Shown piece by piece: positions 1 to 12,728 of a DNA stretch of 60,221 nucleotides. Positions within the stretch are counted from its first letter, which is position 1, and every line of letters begins with the position of its first letter. Source of the stretch: Acidobacteriota bacterium (GTDB lineage Bacteria; Acidobacteriota; Thermoanaerobaculia; Gp7-AA8); the NCBI GenBank assembly GCA_019244185.1, contig JAFATB010000007.1, forward strand, positions 1 through 60,221. Reading direction: 5' to 3'. Both the position numbers and the translations under genes were made by a program. A model generated the notes under the pieces. It was not told the origin of the DNA. It worked only from the letters and a program-made list of their open reading frames with translations, and ran no database searches.

Positions 1-502
1 CGGGTGTCAGCGTCGAAGATGTCTGGCTCAGCCGCCGCGGCGACTGGGCCGACCTGCAGGCGGTGGCTGATGATCCCGGACTGGAGTCATGGTTGCGTGG
101 CCTGCCGCTGATGCTCATGCTCGCCGACGGCACGCTCGCCCAGCACACTGACGACGACTGTACGCGGAGCTCGGTTCCCGCGTCGGCGACGTGAACGCGG
201 CCGCGCGGCACCTGCTCGCCGTGCCGGGCGGCGTGTTGCAGCTGCTGCGATACACAGTCGGCCGGCATGCGTTCGACGACGTCGCGCGACTCGAACGCTA
301 CCTGCACCATTTCGGTGCCCGCCGCCTCGTGCACGGGCACACGCCCCACGGCGGCGACGAGCCGGCCGCAGCGCACGACGGTCGTGTGGTCAGCTACGAC
401 GGGCGGTTCTCGCGATTCTGGACGCGCGACGAAGGCGACACCTCGGGCCCGGTGGGCGCGACCATCGCTCTCCTGCCGCCGCTCGAGACCGCCGAAGCGT
501 GA
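1..502 (+). CDS. Metallophosphoesterase, 3' part, frameshifted and cut by window edge
   Basis: This is the C-terminal part of a calcineurin-like (Ser/Thr phosphatase-type) metallophosphoesterase. The clean reading frame at 191-502 carries the late metal-binding motif VHGHTPH. Upstream, the matching middle of the protein is read in another frame (bases 3-158, ending ...LADGTLAQHTDDD), and the text continues in the second frame from about base 158 as LYAELGSRVGDVNAAARHLL. A one-base deletion near 158 joins the two into a family-like sequence, so the gene is either a pseudogene or carries a sequence error near the contig end. The start lies outside the window. It ends directly against the convergent PAS/GGDEF/EAL gene. 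Family assignment is fairly sure; substrate is unknown. Confidence 0.6.
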
Positions 503-3500
503 CTAGCTTGCGGAGCCGCTCACCGCGCGACGCTTCTGTGAGTCGAGTGGCAGCACGATGAGCGACGAGCCGGCACCACTGCGTTCGCCCAGCTCTGGAC
601 CCATTCCGTTGAGCTGACGCGTGATCACCGCCGCGTCGACGGGCCGGGAGAAGTAGTAGCCCTGGCCCAGCGCGCAGCCAAGCGCGAGGAGGCGCTCCGC
701 CTGCTCCGGATCCTCGACACCCTCGGCGATGAGCGCGAGCCCGAGCGTCTTGCCCATGCGGATGATGGCTTGTGCGAATGCGGCGCGGTGGGGGTCGTCG
801 ACGATGTGGTCCACAAACGCCTTGTCGATCTTCAGTACGTCGATGGGCAGGTCCTGCAGCACCGCCAGTGACGAGTAGCCGGTGCCGAAGTCGTCGATGG
901 AGATGCGGATGCCCATCTCCTTGAGCCGCGTGAGGATCGCCAGCGACAGCTCCGCGTTCTGCATGGCCGTCGATTCCGTGATCTCGAGGTCGAGCAGATG
1001 TGGCGGAAAACCGGTCTCGGCGAGTATGCGCTCGACGGTCGTCACGAGGTCGCGATCCTGGAACTGGCGCGGCGAGAGATTCACCGCGACGCGCAGCCAC
1101 GCGTGTCCCGCGTCGTGCCACGCCTTCATCTGCCGGCAAGCCGTCCGTAATACCCAAGCGCCGAGCGGCACGATGAGCTGCGTCTCCTCGGCGACGGGGA
1201 TGAACTCCTCCGGCTGCATGAGGCCGTGCTCGGGATGGTTCCAGCGGACGAGCGCTTCCGCGCCGACGACGCGTCCGCTGGCGATCTCCACCATCGGCTG
1301 GTAATGCACCTCGAACTCGTCGCGCTCGATGGCGTGATGCAGGCTGCGCTCTAACGTCAGGCGGCCGTTCGTCGCGTCGCGATGCGAGGCGGTGGCGTAC
1401 TGGAAGTTGTCGCGGCCGAGCTCTTTCGCGTGATACATCGCGCGGTCCGCGTTCTTGAGCAGCGTCTCCGCGTCCTCGCCGTCGTCGGGAAAGACGGCGA
1501 TGCCGATCGACGTCGTGACGTACAGCTCGTGATCGCCGACGACCACCGGATGGCGCACGGCCTCGAGCACTTTCTGCGCGACGGCGGTCGCGCCGCGGCG
1601 GTCCGCGAGATCGGCGAGGAGGATCGTGAACTCGTCGCCGCCCATGCGCGCCACCGTGTCTTCCGCGCGCACGCAGTTCACGAGTCGCGCGCCGATGGCC
1701 TGCAGCAGCCGGTCGCCCACGGTGTGGCCGAGAGTGTCGTTGACGAGCTTGAACTGATCGAGATCGAGGAACATCACCGCGGCCATGCGCTCGCTGCGCC
1801 GCGCGTGCGCGAGCGCGACGGTGATGCGGTCGCGGAAGAGCAGGCGGTTGGGCAGGCCGGTCAGCGCGTCGTGATACGCCTGATACTCCATCTGCTCCTG
1901 CGCGTGCTTGCGGTCGGTGATGTCGATGATCGTGCCCTCGAGGATGTTGTTGTCGAGGAGGTTCACGTTCTCGAGCACCCACACCGTGGAGCCGTCGCGG
2001 CGTCGCAGGCGGAGCTCGACGTTGCTGATCTGCTTCTGCGTGCGCAGCATCTGGACGAAGCGCGCGCGGTCGGAGTCGTCGAAGTAGAAGTCGTTCGCGT
2101 TCGCGTGCACGAACTCCTCGCGCGAGTCGTAGCCGAAGATGCGTGCACACGCTTCGTTGCAGTCGAGGATCGCGCCGTGGTCGTCGGTGCGGTAGACGCC
2201 GGCGAGGTTGCGCTCGAAGAGCAGCCGGTAGCGCGCCTCGTTGGCCTTGCGCTCGGTGATGTCGCGGCCGACGCCCTGCACGCCGACCGGACGGCCGTCG
2301 CGATAAATGAGTCGCGTGCTCAGCTCGATCGGAATGTGGCGCCCGTCTTTGGCGACCATGTCCACTTCGTAGAAGGTCGATGTCACTTCGCCGCGCAGCT
2401 TCTTCGTCAGCGCCTCGCGCGCGCGGTCGATGTGCTCCGGCACGAGCAGACGATAGATGTGCGTGCCGAGGAGCTCGTCGCGCGCGTAGCCGCTGGTGCG
2501 CTCGCAGGCGACGTTCATCGACGTGATCAGGTACTCGAGATCGTGCGTGAAGACGAGATCGTTCGCGTTCTCGAAGAGCTCGCGATAGCGCTCCTCGCTC
2601 TCGCGCAGTTCCTCTTCCGCGCGTTTGCGCTCGGTGATGTCCTGGGCGATCACGAGACGCGCGCGGCGTCCCGCGGAGAGGAACTCGAACGACGTCACTT
2701 CCGCGTCGATGACGCTGCCGTTCTTGCGGTGATGGCGCGTCTCGCGCGGACCGCGTTTCTCGTCGATGTTCGCGAGCAATTCGTCGAGCCGCGCCAGTTC
2801 CTCGGGCGGCCGGATCTCGCGAATGCTCATCGCCAGGAATTCCTTGCGCGACCAGCCGTAGTGCCGCACGGCCGCGTCGTTGACGGCGATGAACCGCAGC
2901 GTCTCGAAGTCGTAGACCCACATCGGCAGCGGGTTCATCTCGAACAGCGTGCGGTAGCGATGCTCGCTCTCGCGCAGCGCCTGCTCGGCGCGTTTGCGCT
3001 CCGTGAAGTCGCTCGCGACGTAGACGACGCCGACCGGCGTGCCGTCTTCGTCGCGCAGGAACGACGACGACGCGAGCACGTCGACGACGGAGCCGTCGGC
3101 GCCGCGCCACGCCATCGTGTGCTCGAGAACGCCCGTGCTGTTGAGGAGTTGTCCCGTCGAGAGATTCTGTTCGCTGTGCAGAATCTCGCGGACGTGCGCG
3201 TCGCGCAGCTCCGCGGCGTTGCGCCCGAGGAGCGAGCCGGCGGCGCGGTTGACGACGCGGATGCGGCCGCGCATGTCGATGACGACGACGGCGCCTTTCA
3301 TCGTCTCGAGAATCTGACCGGCAGCGTACTCCGGCGTGATGTCGGCGAGTTGGAAGCGCCACAGCGCGGTCGCGCCGACGACCACGAACGCGAGCGCCGC
3401 CACGAAGCCGACCGGCTGCAGGTCGATGCCGACCGCCGGGAAGTAGTCGAACATCCCGAGCGAGCCGAGGACGAACGCGATCAGCAGCGCGCCGGCGCGT

Positions 3501-4039
3501 TCGCGCGCCTGACCTTCCGCGCGGCGATACGTACGCCACAACAGCTGAACGCTCGTGAAGAGAATCGCCGTGATGCCGAGGACGACGACGCCTCCGTACG
3601 AACGTCCGAACGGATAGAAGCCCCACGGATAGCGGCGCAGGCCGACGATCATCGCGTCGGTGAAGAAGCCGAGCAGTCCGACGCCCGCGCAGCCGGCCCA
3701 GAAGAGTGCCGCGGGCAGACGATAGTGACGGCGGCGTCCGACGAGCTCGGACGCGAATTGAAAGACCGCCGCGGGAATGAGCGTGCCGGAGAGATAGCCG
3801 CAGCGCGCCCAGAAGATCGCGACCGACGGCACGAGCGCGGCGTACATCAGCGCGAACGACGCGAGCCAGCCGAAATTGAAGAGCGTGACGACGAAGAAGA
3901 GCGCGCCGACGCGGTTACGGCTGCGCGCGAGATTGCCCGCGCCGAGGAGCAGAATCGACACGGCGGCCAGCGCGGTCGCAAAAGACAGCGCATGCGCCGC
4001 GTAACCGTCGGCGAGCCACAGCTGGTCGAGCTCGGGCAC
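503..4039 (-). CDS. Membrane PAS x4 - GGDEF - EAL c-di-GMP signalling protein
   Basis: A 1178-residue bifunctional-looking cyclic-di-GMP protein. Residues 1-215 form a multi-pass membrane domain resembling the 7TM histidine-kinase N-terminal module. Four PAS domains follow (starting near 243, 361, 483 and 601). The GGDEF domain is at about 720-890, with the intact motif ARMGGDEF near 800 and an RAED inhibitory-site motif five residues before it. The EAL domain occupies 910-1155, with AEALVRW near 927 and DDFGTGYSSL near 1050. Both catalytic signatures are intact, so synthesis and breakdown of c-di-GMP are each possible; which dominates cannot be read from sequence. The start is GTG, with no clear RBS; a TACTAT box lies about 20 bases upstream. 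It is a single-gene unit, convergent with the phosphoesterase. Confidence 0.92.
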   Translation of the reverse strand: MPELDQLWLADGYAAHALSFATALAAVSILLLGAGNLARSRNRVGALFFVVTLFNFGWLASFALMYAALVPSVAIFWARCGYLSGTLIPAAVFQFASELVGRRRHYRLPAALFWAGCAGVGLLGFFTDAMIVGLRRYPWGFYPFGRSYGGVVVLGITAILFTSVQLLWRTYRRAEGQARERAGALLIAFVLGSLGMFDYFPAVGIDLQPVGFVAALAFVVVGATALWRFQLADITPEYAAGQILETMKGAVVVIDMRGRIRVVNRAAGSLLGRNAAELRDAHVREILHSEQNLSTGQLLNSTGVLEHTMAWRGADGSVVDVLASSSFLRDEDGTPVGVVYVASDFTERKRAEQALRESEHRYRTLFEMNPLPMWVYDFETLRFIAVNDAAVRHYGWSRKEFLAMSIREIRPPEELARLDELLANIDEKRGPRETRHHRKNGSVIDAEVTSFEFLSAGRRARLVIAQDITERKRAEEELRESEERYRELFENANDLVFTHDLEYLITSMNVACERTSGYARDELLGTHIYRLLVPEHIDRAREALTKKLRGEVTSTFYEVDMVAKDGRHIPIELSTRLIYRDGRPVGVQGVGRDITERKANEARYRLLFERNLAGVYRTDDHGAILDCNEACARIFGYDSREEFVHANANDFYFDDSDRARFVQMLRTQKQISNVELRLRRRDGSTVWVLENVNLLDNNILEGTIIDITDRKHAQEQMEYQAYHDALTGLPNRLLFRDRITVALAHARRSERMAAVMFLDLDQFKLVNDTLGHTVGDRLLQAIGARLVNCVRAEDTVARMGGDEFTILLADLADRRGATAVAQKVLEAVRHPVVVGDHELYVTTSIGIAVFPDDGEDAETLLKNADRAMYHAKELGRDNFQYATASHRDATNGRLTLERSLHHAIERDEFEVHYQPMVEIASGRVVGAEALVRWNHPEHGLMQPEEFIPVAEETQLIVPLGAWVLRTACRQMKAWHDAGHAWLRVAVNLSPRQFQDRDLVTTVERILAETGFPPHLLDLEITESTAMQNAELSLAILTRLKEMGIRISIDDFGTGYSSLAVLQDLPIDVLKIDKAFVDHIVDDPHRAAFAQAIIRMGKTLGLALIAEGVEDPEQAERLLALGCALGQGYYFSRPVDAAVITRQLNGMGPELGERSGAGSSLIVLPLDSQKRRAVSGSAS

Positions 4040-4113
4040 TGGTCAGGAAAACCCCGACGATAGTATCGCGTGGCGCGCGCTCGACCGTGCGCCCGATCAC
4101 AGCGGACGCGGCG

Positions 4114-4434
4114 CTATTCGTAATCGCGTTTCTTGAAGTACCCGTCCTGTTTCGCGCCGCCCTCGGCGCTCGTGACATTCTTCCCCGGCAGCGAGGAGTC
4201 GGGGGTCGGTCCGCCGGAGCCCGCGTTCGCCTGTTCGTTCTCGATGAGCTGGAACTCCGACGTGCGTCCGCCCTGATGCTGCGCGGTCGTCTCCGACTCC
4301 CGGCGCTCGTCGTAAAACTCGCGCTGTTCGGGCGGCGGCGCCGACTTCGGATCGTGCACCTTCTGTCCCGTCTCGCCCTTCACCCATTCGCCGCTGCTGC
4401 CGTAGCTCTGCGGCTCGTTCTTGTCGTTCGCCAT
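4114..4434 (-). CDS. Small hydrophilic, probably disordered protein (106 aa)
   Basis: Starts MANDKNEPQSYG, with GGAGG five bases before the ATG, which decides this start over longer upstream reading. The protein is highly charged and rich in Gly, Ser, Glu, Gln and Pro, with no membrane segment or cysteine. Low-complexity composition suggests an intrinsically disordered cytoplasmic protein. I do not recognise a family. It stands alone, divergent from the small secreted-protein gene at 4486 and upstream of the PAS/GGDEF/EAL gene. Confidence 0.7.
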   Translation of the reverse strand: MANDKNEPQSYGSSGEWVKGETGQKVHDPKSAPPPEQREFYDERRESETTAQHQGGRTSEFQLIENEQANAGSGGPTPDSSLPGKNVTSAEGGAKQDGYFKKRDYE

Positions 4435-4473
4435 GGGCACCTCCGCCGTTCCGAAATTGCACAGGCACTGCCA

Positions 4474-4479
4474 TACAAT
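4474..4479 (+). promoter_or_regulatory. -10 box TACAAT for leaderless gene at 4486
   Basis: TACAAT lies six bases before the ATG at 4486, so the transcript would begin at or next to the start codon. No RBS is present, which fits a leaderless mRNA. No convincing -35 is seen. Confidence 0.5.
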
Positions 4480-4485
4480 CGGCGC

Positions 4486-4830
4486 ATGCGCAGATGGATG
4501 GTGGTGTTCGCGTTGCTCGTCGTCATGCCGCTCCTCGTCGTGCCGATTGCAGCGGCGCCGCCCGCGAAGAAGAAGCCGGCGCCCGCGCCGCCTCCGGTGC
4601 CGCTCGCGCCGCAAACGCTCCCCCACCACATCGCGCTCTTTCTCGCCGAGATCTCGCACGAGGGGGCGCGCGCGGTGACGTTCCGCGCCACCGCGGTCGG
4701 CACCCGCTTCTTCCTGGAGGAAGGCTCGGGCGTGACGGTGTACGTCTTTCGGAACGGCGAGTACGTGAAGGAGACGTTTCTGCCGAATACGACGCTCGCG
4801 AAGGCGACCAAGCGTTACGGCGTCAGCTGA
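4486..4830 (+). CDS. Small secreted proline-rich protein (114 aa)
   Basis: Starts MRRWMVVFALLVV, a clear signal peptide or N-terminal anchor ending near residue 24 (PIAAAP). It is followed by a Lys/Pro/Ala-rich linker and a mixed alpha/beta region (residues 45-114). I do not recognise the folded part. A longer in-frame reading upstream is antisense to the neighbouring gene and lacks start signals; the signal peptide and the TACAAT box fix the start here. It is followed after 22 bases by the M20 peptidase on the same strand, also probably exported. Confidence 0.65.
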   Translation: MRRWMVVFALLVVMPLLVVPIAAAPPAKKKPAPAPPPVPLAPQTLPHHIALFLAEISHEGARAVTFRATAVGTRFFLEEGSGVTVYVFRNGEYVKETFLPNTTLAKATKRYGVS

Positions 4831-4850
4831 CGCGTGAGCTAAGCTCACGC
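4820..4850. repeat. Two adjacent perfect palindromes before the M20 peptidase
   Basis: GCGTCAGCTGACGC (4820-4833) is a perfect 14-base palindrome. It abuts GCGTGAGCT-A-AGCTCACGC (4832-4850), with 9-base arms and a one-base centre. The second ends two bases before the ATG at 4853 and covers the stop of the previous gene. They could be an operator pair or a hairpin near the start of the peptidase gene. Confidence 0.6.
4840..4845 (+). promoter_or_regulatory. -10-like box TAAGCT for leaderless gene at 4853
   Basis: TAAGCT sits seven bases before the ATG at 4853 and in the centre of a perfect palindrome. If it is the -10 element, the transcript starts at the AUG and the palindrome would be an operator over the promoter. 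Confidence 0.35.
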
Positions 4851-4852
4851 CC

Positions 4853-6142
4853 ATGAAGCGTCTCGCAATCCTTCTGCTCATGGCTCTGCCGCTCGCCGCA
4901 CAGTCGCTCGATCAGCGCATCACCGCGATCCTGCCGGGGCTCCTCGACACGTATCGCACGCTGCACGCGAACCCGGAGCTCTCGACGCAGGAGGCGAAGA
5001 CGTCGGCGCTCGTCGGGCAGCGACTGCGCGAACTCGGCTACGACGTCACGACGCCGTTCGGGAAGTATCCCGATCCGGCGCTCACGTGTTACGGCGTGGT
5101 GGCCATCCTGAAGAACGGCAACGGGCCGACGCTCCTCGTGCGCACCGATCTCGACGCGCTGCCGGTCACCGAACAGACCGGCCTCCCCTACGCGAGCACG
5201 AACGCGGGCGTGATGCACGCCTGCGGACACGACGTCCACATGACGACCCTTCTCGGCGCGGCCAAGCTCATCGCCGATCTCAAGTCGCAGTGGCACGGCA
5301 CGGTGATGCTCATCGGCCAGCCGGCGGAAGAAGTCGTAAAGGGCGCGCAGGGCATGCTCGCCGGCGGTCTGTACGAGCGCTTCGGCAAGCCCGACTTCGC
5401 CATCGCGCTGCACGACTGGGCGGGACTCGAGAGCGGCAGAGTCGGCTATCGCCCGGCGCAGTTCATGGCCGCGACCGATTCCGTGAACCTGACCATCCGC
5501 GGCGTCGGCGGTCACGGCGCGGCGCCGCAGTCGACGAAAGATCCGGTCGTCCTCGCGGCGCAAACGATCCTCGCGCTGCAGACGATCGCCAGCCGCGAGC
5601 ACTCGCCGCTCGATCCGGTCGTCGTCACCGTCGGTCGCCTCGAAGGCGGCACCAAGCGCAACATCATCCCCGACGACGTGAGGCTCTATCTCACGATCCG
5701 CACGTTCAAACCCGAAGTCCGGCAGCGCGTGCTCGATTCCGTGCAGCGCATTCCGAAAGGTCTCGCACTGGCTGCAGGCGTGCCCGACGATCGCGCGCCG
5801 GTGTACGAACATCTCGACGCGGAGTCGGTCGCGGCGACGTACAACGATCCGGCGCTCACCGATCGCTTCCAGAAAGCGATCGGACGCGAGCTCGGCGCGG
5901 ACAAAGTCGTGCTCATCGATCCGGCGATGGTCAGCGAGGACTTCGGCCTCTTCGGCATGAGCGGCCAGATTCCGACGGCGCTGCTCGCGCTCGGCGCCGC
6001 CGATCCGGCGAAGCTCGCGTCGAACACGCAGCCGGGTTTGCATTCGAGCAAGTTCGCGCCGTACGTGCCGGAGACCGTTTTGCGCACCGGCATCCGCGCG
6101 GTCGTCGCGGGCGTGCTCGATCTCCTCGGCGCGCGTCACTGA
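4853..6142 (+). CDS. Secreted M20-family amidohydrolase / metallopeptidase
   Basis: A 429-residue zinc amidohydrolase of the M20D type (hippurate hydrolase / N-acyl-amino-acid amidohydrolase / carboxypeptidase group). Residues 1-18 (MKRLAILLLMALPLAAQ) form a signal peptide, so it acts in the periplasm or outside. Visible motifs are RTDLDALPVTEQTGLPYAS, MHACGHDVH near 121 (metal Cys and His), GQPAEE near 153, LHDW near 185, the dimerisation-domain GVGGHGAAPQSTKDP, and SEDFG plus LHSSKF at the C-terminus. All expected metal ligands are present. Length is normal for the family. The exact substrate (N-acyl amino acid, short peptide) cannot be told. Confidence 0.92.
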   Translation: MKRLAILLLMALPLAAQSLDQRITAILPGLLDTYRTLHANPELSTQEAKTSALVGQRLRELGYDVTTPFGKYPDPALTCYGVVAILKNGNGPTLLVRTDLDALPVTEQTGLPYASTNAGVMHACGHDVHMTTLLGAAKLIADLKSQWHGTVMLIGQPAEEVVKGAQGMLAGGLYERFGKPDFAIALHDWAGLESGRVGYRPAQFMAATDSVNLTIRGVGGHGAAPQSTKDPVVLAAQTILALQTIASREHSPLDPVVVTVGRLEGGTKRNIIPDDVRLYLTIRTFKPEVRQRVLDSVQRIPKGLALAAGVPDDRAPVYEHLDAESVAATYNDPALTDRFQKAIGRELGADKVVLIDPAMVSEDFGLFGMSGQIPTALLALGAADPAKLASNTQPGLHSSKFAPYVPETVLRTGIRAVVAGVLDLLGARH

Positions 6143-6167
6143 CGTCGCGCTGAGACCGCGCAACGAT

Positions 6168-8444
<2,277 letters not shown>

Positions 8445-8467
8445 GGGTATGCGAGGATTGTAGGGGA

Positions 8468-9871
<1,404 letters not shown>

Positions 9872-9935
9872 AGAACCTCTGCTATCATTCGCGCCGTTCC
9901 CCGGATGCCGTAATTCTCTCTGAAAGTAACGACTT

Positions 9936-9941
9936 AGGAGG
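9936..9941 (+). promoter_or_regulatory. Perfect RBS AGGAGG fixing a TTG start
   Basis: AGGAGG lies seven bases before TTG at 9949. It supports a TTG start whose product begins MRSLRFILITT, a signal peptide, rather than a later ATG. Confidence 0.8.
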
Positions 9942-9948
9942 TCACACC

Positions 9949-11235
9949 TTGCGATCCCTCAGATTCATTCTCATCACGACCCTGGCGTGTCTGGTGAGCG
10001 CCGCGGCATTCGGTGCCGGATTCTCGATCTTCGAACAGGGAGCGAAAGCGACGGGCATGTCCGGCGCCTTCGCGGCGACGGCCGACGATCCGAGCGCCAT
10101 CTTCTACAACCCCGCCGGCATCGCGCAGCAGCGCCAGCTCTCGCTGCTCGTCGGCGGCACCGCGATCAACTTCTCGAACGAGTTCCGCGGCGATCCGAAC
10201 AGCATCTTCACGGCCGGCGCGACCGGCCAGTACAACCGGCACACGTTCGTGCCGCCCAACGCGTACGTGGTCGTGCCGATCGGCAGCAACCTCTCGTTCG
10301 GCGTCGGCGTCTTCTCCGCGTTCGGCCTGCGCACCGACTGGCAGGACCCGTGGGTCGGCCGCTTCATCTCGCGCGACGCCGATCTCAAGACGCTCTCCGT
10401 GAACCCCGTGCTCGCGTGGCAGACGTCGAACGGCAAGTTCGCCATCGGAGGCGGCGTCGAATACCGCCGCGCGAAGGTCGTCCTCAATCAGAACCTGGCC
10501 CTGCCGTTCCTCAACCCGTTCACGAACCGCATCACCGACATCGCCAACGCGCGCCTGGCGAGCGATTGGGACTCGAGCAACGGCTGGAACATCGGCTTCC
10601 TCTTCAAGCCGACGCCGCGCTGGCGCATCGGCGCCGCGTACCGCGCGCCGATGGACATCGATCTCCACGGCGCGGCCGACTTCACGGCCATCTCCACCGG
10701 CAACGCGCAGCTCGACGCGCTGGTCGCGCCGAGCATCCCGGTCGATCAGCCGATCAACACGACCATCCCCTTCCCCGCCATCACGAACATCGGCGTCGCC
10801 ACGACCGTCGGCCACAACTGGACCGCGGAGTTCGACATCGTCAACATGACCTGGAGCCGCTTCAAGGCGCTGCCGATCAACTTCGAGACCACTCCCGCGC
10901 GCAACATCGTCCGCCCGCAGAACTGGGACGACTCGAACTCCTACCGCCTCGGCCTCAACAAGACCGTCAGTTCGAACTGGGACGTGCGCCTCGGCGCGCT
11001 CTATGACGAGAACCCGCAGCCGATCGAGTCCGTCAGTCCGCTGCTCCCCGACTCCGACCGCATCGGCGTCAACTTCGGCGCCGGCTTCCACGCCGGTCCG
11101 TTCGTCGTCGACGCCGCCGCGTTCCTGCTGCACTTCAAGGAGCGCGATACCAATGGCCACAACCTCGATGGCTTCAACGGCACGTACAAGACCGACGCCA
11201 CGCTGTGGAGCCTGAACGTCGGATACCGCTTCTAA
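9949..11235 (+). CDS. FadL/TodX (OmpP1) family outer-membrane transporter
   Basis: A 428-residue outer-membrane beta-barrel of the FadL family, which carries long-chain fatty acids or other hydrophobic compounds across the outer membrane. A signal peptide (about 1-22) is followed by the family N-terminal plug signature (GFSIFEQGAKATGMSGAF, DDPSAIFYNPAG). The barrel has alternating aromatic strands and ends in YRF, the terminal-aromatic signal for barrel assembly. TTG start with a perfect RBS. Ten bases downstream the SGNH esterase begins, and both share one terminator, so they are probably an operon for hydrolysing and importing ester-type lipids. Substrate is inferred from family only. Confidence 0.92.
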   Translation: MRSLRFILITTLACLVSAAAFGAGFSIFEQGAKATGMSGAFAATADDPSAIFYNPAGIAQQRQLSLLVGGTAINFSNEFRGDPNSIFTAGATGQYNRHTFVPPNAYVVVPIGSNLSFGVGVFSAFGLRTDWQDPWVGRFISRDADLKTLSVNPVLAWQTSNGKFAIGGGVEYRRAKVVLNQNLALPFLNPFTNRITDIANARLASDWDSSNGWNIGFLFKPTPRWRIGAAYRAPMDIDLHGAADFTAISTGNAQLDALVAPSIPVDQPINTTIPFPAITNIGVATTVGHNWTAEFDIVNMTWSRFKALPINFETTPARNIVRPQNWDDSNSYRLGLNKTVSSNWDVRLGALYDENPQPIESVSPLLPDSDRIGVNFGAGFHAGPFVVDAAAFLLHFKERDTNGHNLDGFNGTYKTDATLWSLNVGYRF

Positions 11236-11245
11236 AGGAGACCCC

Positions 11246-12676
11246 ATGAAATCGAAGAACATCAGACTCGCAGTCGCTGTCGCGGTTGCAGCACTCGTCG
11301 CAGTTCCGATGTTCGCCGCGCGCGGCTCGGCGAACTTCACCCGCTTCGTGGTCATCGGCGACAGCTACGGCGCCGGCTTCCAGAGCGGCTCGCTCAACAT
11401 CAATCATCAGGTGTACAGCTGGCCCGCGATCATCGCGCAGCAGGCGGGGCTGAAGCTCTGCGGCCCGACCGCCACCGCGACCGACAACTGCTTCGCGCAG
11501 CCGCTCGTGTCGTATCCCGGCATCGGCCCCGAGCTCGTGCTGCAGAACCTCACCGTCGGCCCCGTGTCGCAGAGCGGCCAGGGCACGCCGCTCATGACGA
11601 CGTTCGGCCGTCCGTACAACAACCTCAGCGTCCCCGGCGCGACGGTCGGCGCGGCGCTCGCGATCACCGGCGCGGAAGCACCGAGCGCGGGTGAGCCGAC
11701 GGCCGTGACCTTCGGCCGCTTCATCCTCCGCGGCCTCGGCACCGAGGTGCAGCAGGCGGTCGCGCAGCACCCGACGTTCATCGCGATGTGGCTCGGCGGC
11801 AACGACTACCTCGGCTCCGCGCTCGCCGGCACCGACAAAGCGCTCACGCCGACGGACGTCTTCGCGCAGCGCTACAACGCCATCCTCGATCAGCTCGTCG
11901 CCGGCGCGCCGGACGCGGGCATGGTCGTCGGCAACCTGCCGGCGGTCATCCCGCCGATCTTCACGCTCGTGCCGCCATTCGTCATCAACCCGGCCACCTC
12001 GCAGCCTGTGCTCGGCCCAGACGGTAAGCCGATCTATTACATCGCCGAGCTCGGCGACGGCACGGTCGGTCAGCTGCCTCCGGGAAGCCTCGTGCTCCTC
12101 GACGCTCGCGCGCAGATCGCCAGCGGCTTCGGCCTCCCGCCGGTGCCGCCGTTCAACGCGCTGCCGAACGCCGGCAAGCCGCTCCCCGATCGTCTCGTGC
12201 TGACGCCGACCGAGATCGGCAACATCGTGACGCGCGTCGGCGAGTACAACAACGTCATCAACCAGGCCGCGACCGCGCGCAACATCCCGGTCGCCGACAT
12301 CGCCGGCCTCTTCAACAGCGTCACCGTGAATCCCGCCACGGGTGCGGGCGGCCTGCAGGTCGGCCCCGTGAAGATCACGAACGCGTTCGTGACCGGCGGC
12401 TTCTTCAGCCTCGACGGCTTCCACCTCACCGACTTCGGTTACCTGCTCTTCGCCGACCAGTACATCCGCGCGATCAACGCGGGCTACGGCACCGAGATCC
12501 CGCTCGCGGGCGTGACGCCGTACATGCAACAGTGGCCGCTGCCCGCTCAAGCTGGCATTCCTCCGGGCAACGCGTCTGCGGGAAGCATCGTCGTTCCCGA
12601 CTCCGTCAGCATCGATCTGCGCACGATGTTCGGCGCCGTCCCGCCGGCGCGCCACTTCCGCGCCGTGCATCACTAA
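11246..12676 (+). CDS. Secreted SGNH/GDSL-family esterase or lipase
   Basis: A 476-residue exported hydrolase. It has a signal peptide (about 1-22), then FVVIGDSYGAGF (catalytic Ser near residue 40, block I), a Gly-containing block in SVPGAT, GGND near 184 (block III Asn) and DGFHLTDFG near 390 (block V Asp and His). All four SGNH blocks are in order. An AAAGGAG RBS overlaps the end of the FadL-type gene, and co-transcription is likely. Ester-linked lipids or polymers are plausible substrates, the released acids being taken up by the neighbouring porin; this is inference. Confidence 0.9.
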   Translation: MKSKNIRLAVAVAVAALVAVPMFAARGSANFTRFVVIGDSYGAGFQSGSLNINHQVYSWPAIIAQQAGLKLCGPTATATDNCFAQPLVSYPGIGPELVLQNLTVGPVSQSGQGTPLMTTFGRPYNNLSVPGATVGAALAITGAEAPSAGEPTAVTFGRFILRGLGTEVQQAVAQHPTFIAMWLGGNDYLGSALAGTDKALTPTDVFAQRYNAILDQLVAGAPDAGMVVGNLPAVIPPIFTLVPPFVINPATSQPVLGPDGKPIYYIAELGDGTVGQLPPGSLVLLDARAQIASGFGLPPVPPFNALPNAGKPLPDRLVLTPTEIGNIVTRVGEYNNVINQAATARNIPVADIAGLFNSVTVNPATGAGGLQVGPVKITNAFVTGGFFSLDGFHLTDFGYLLFADQYIRAINAGYGTEIPLAGVTPYMQQWPLPAQAGIPPGNASAGSIVVPDSVSIDLRTMFGAVPPARHFRAVHH

Positions 12677-12697
12677 CGCTCGCACAACACCAACGCG

Positions 12698-12725
12698 AAA
12701 GGGCGGCCTCACGGCCGCCCTTTTT
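12698..12725 (+). terminator. Intrinsic terminator after the porin/esterase operon
   Basis: GGGCGGCC (12701-12708), loop TCAC, GGCCGCCC (12713-12720), then TTTTT, with AAA on the 5' side. This is a textbook rho-independent terminator. Confidence 0.93.
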
Positions 12726-12728
12726 GTT

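Noticed and set aside
390..3626. Minus-strand open frame of 1078 codons, out of frame with the GGDEF/EAL gene
   Set aside because: Overlaps the clearly conserved gene; product is Arg-rich without any domain.
1382..4063. Plus-strand open frame of 893 codons
   Set aside because: It is antisense to the PAS/GGDEF/EAL gene and its product is a low-information Arg/Ala/Glu/Asp-rich text typical of GC-rich shadow frames.
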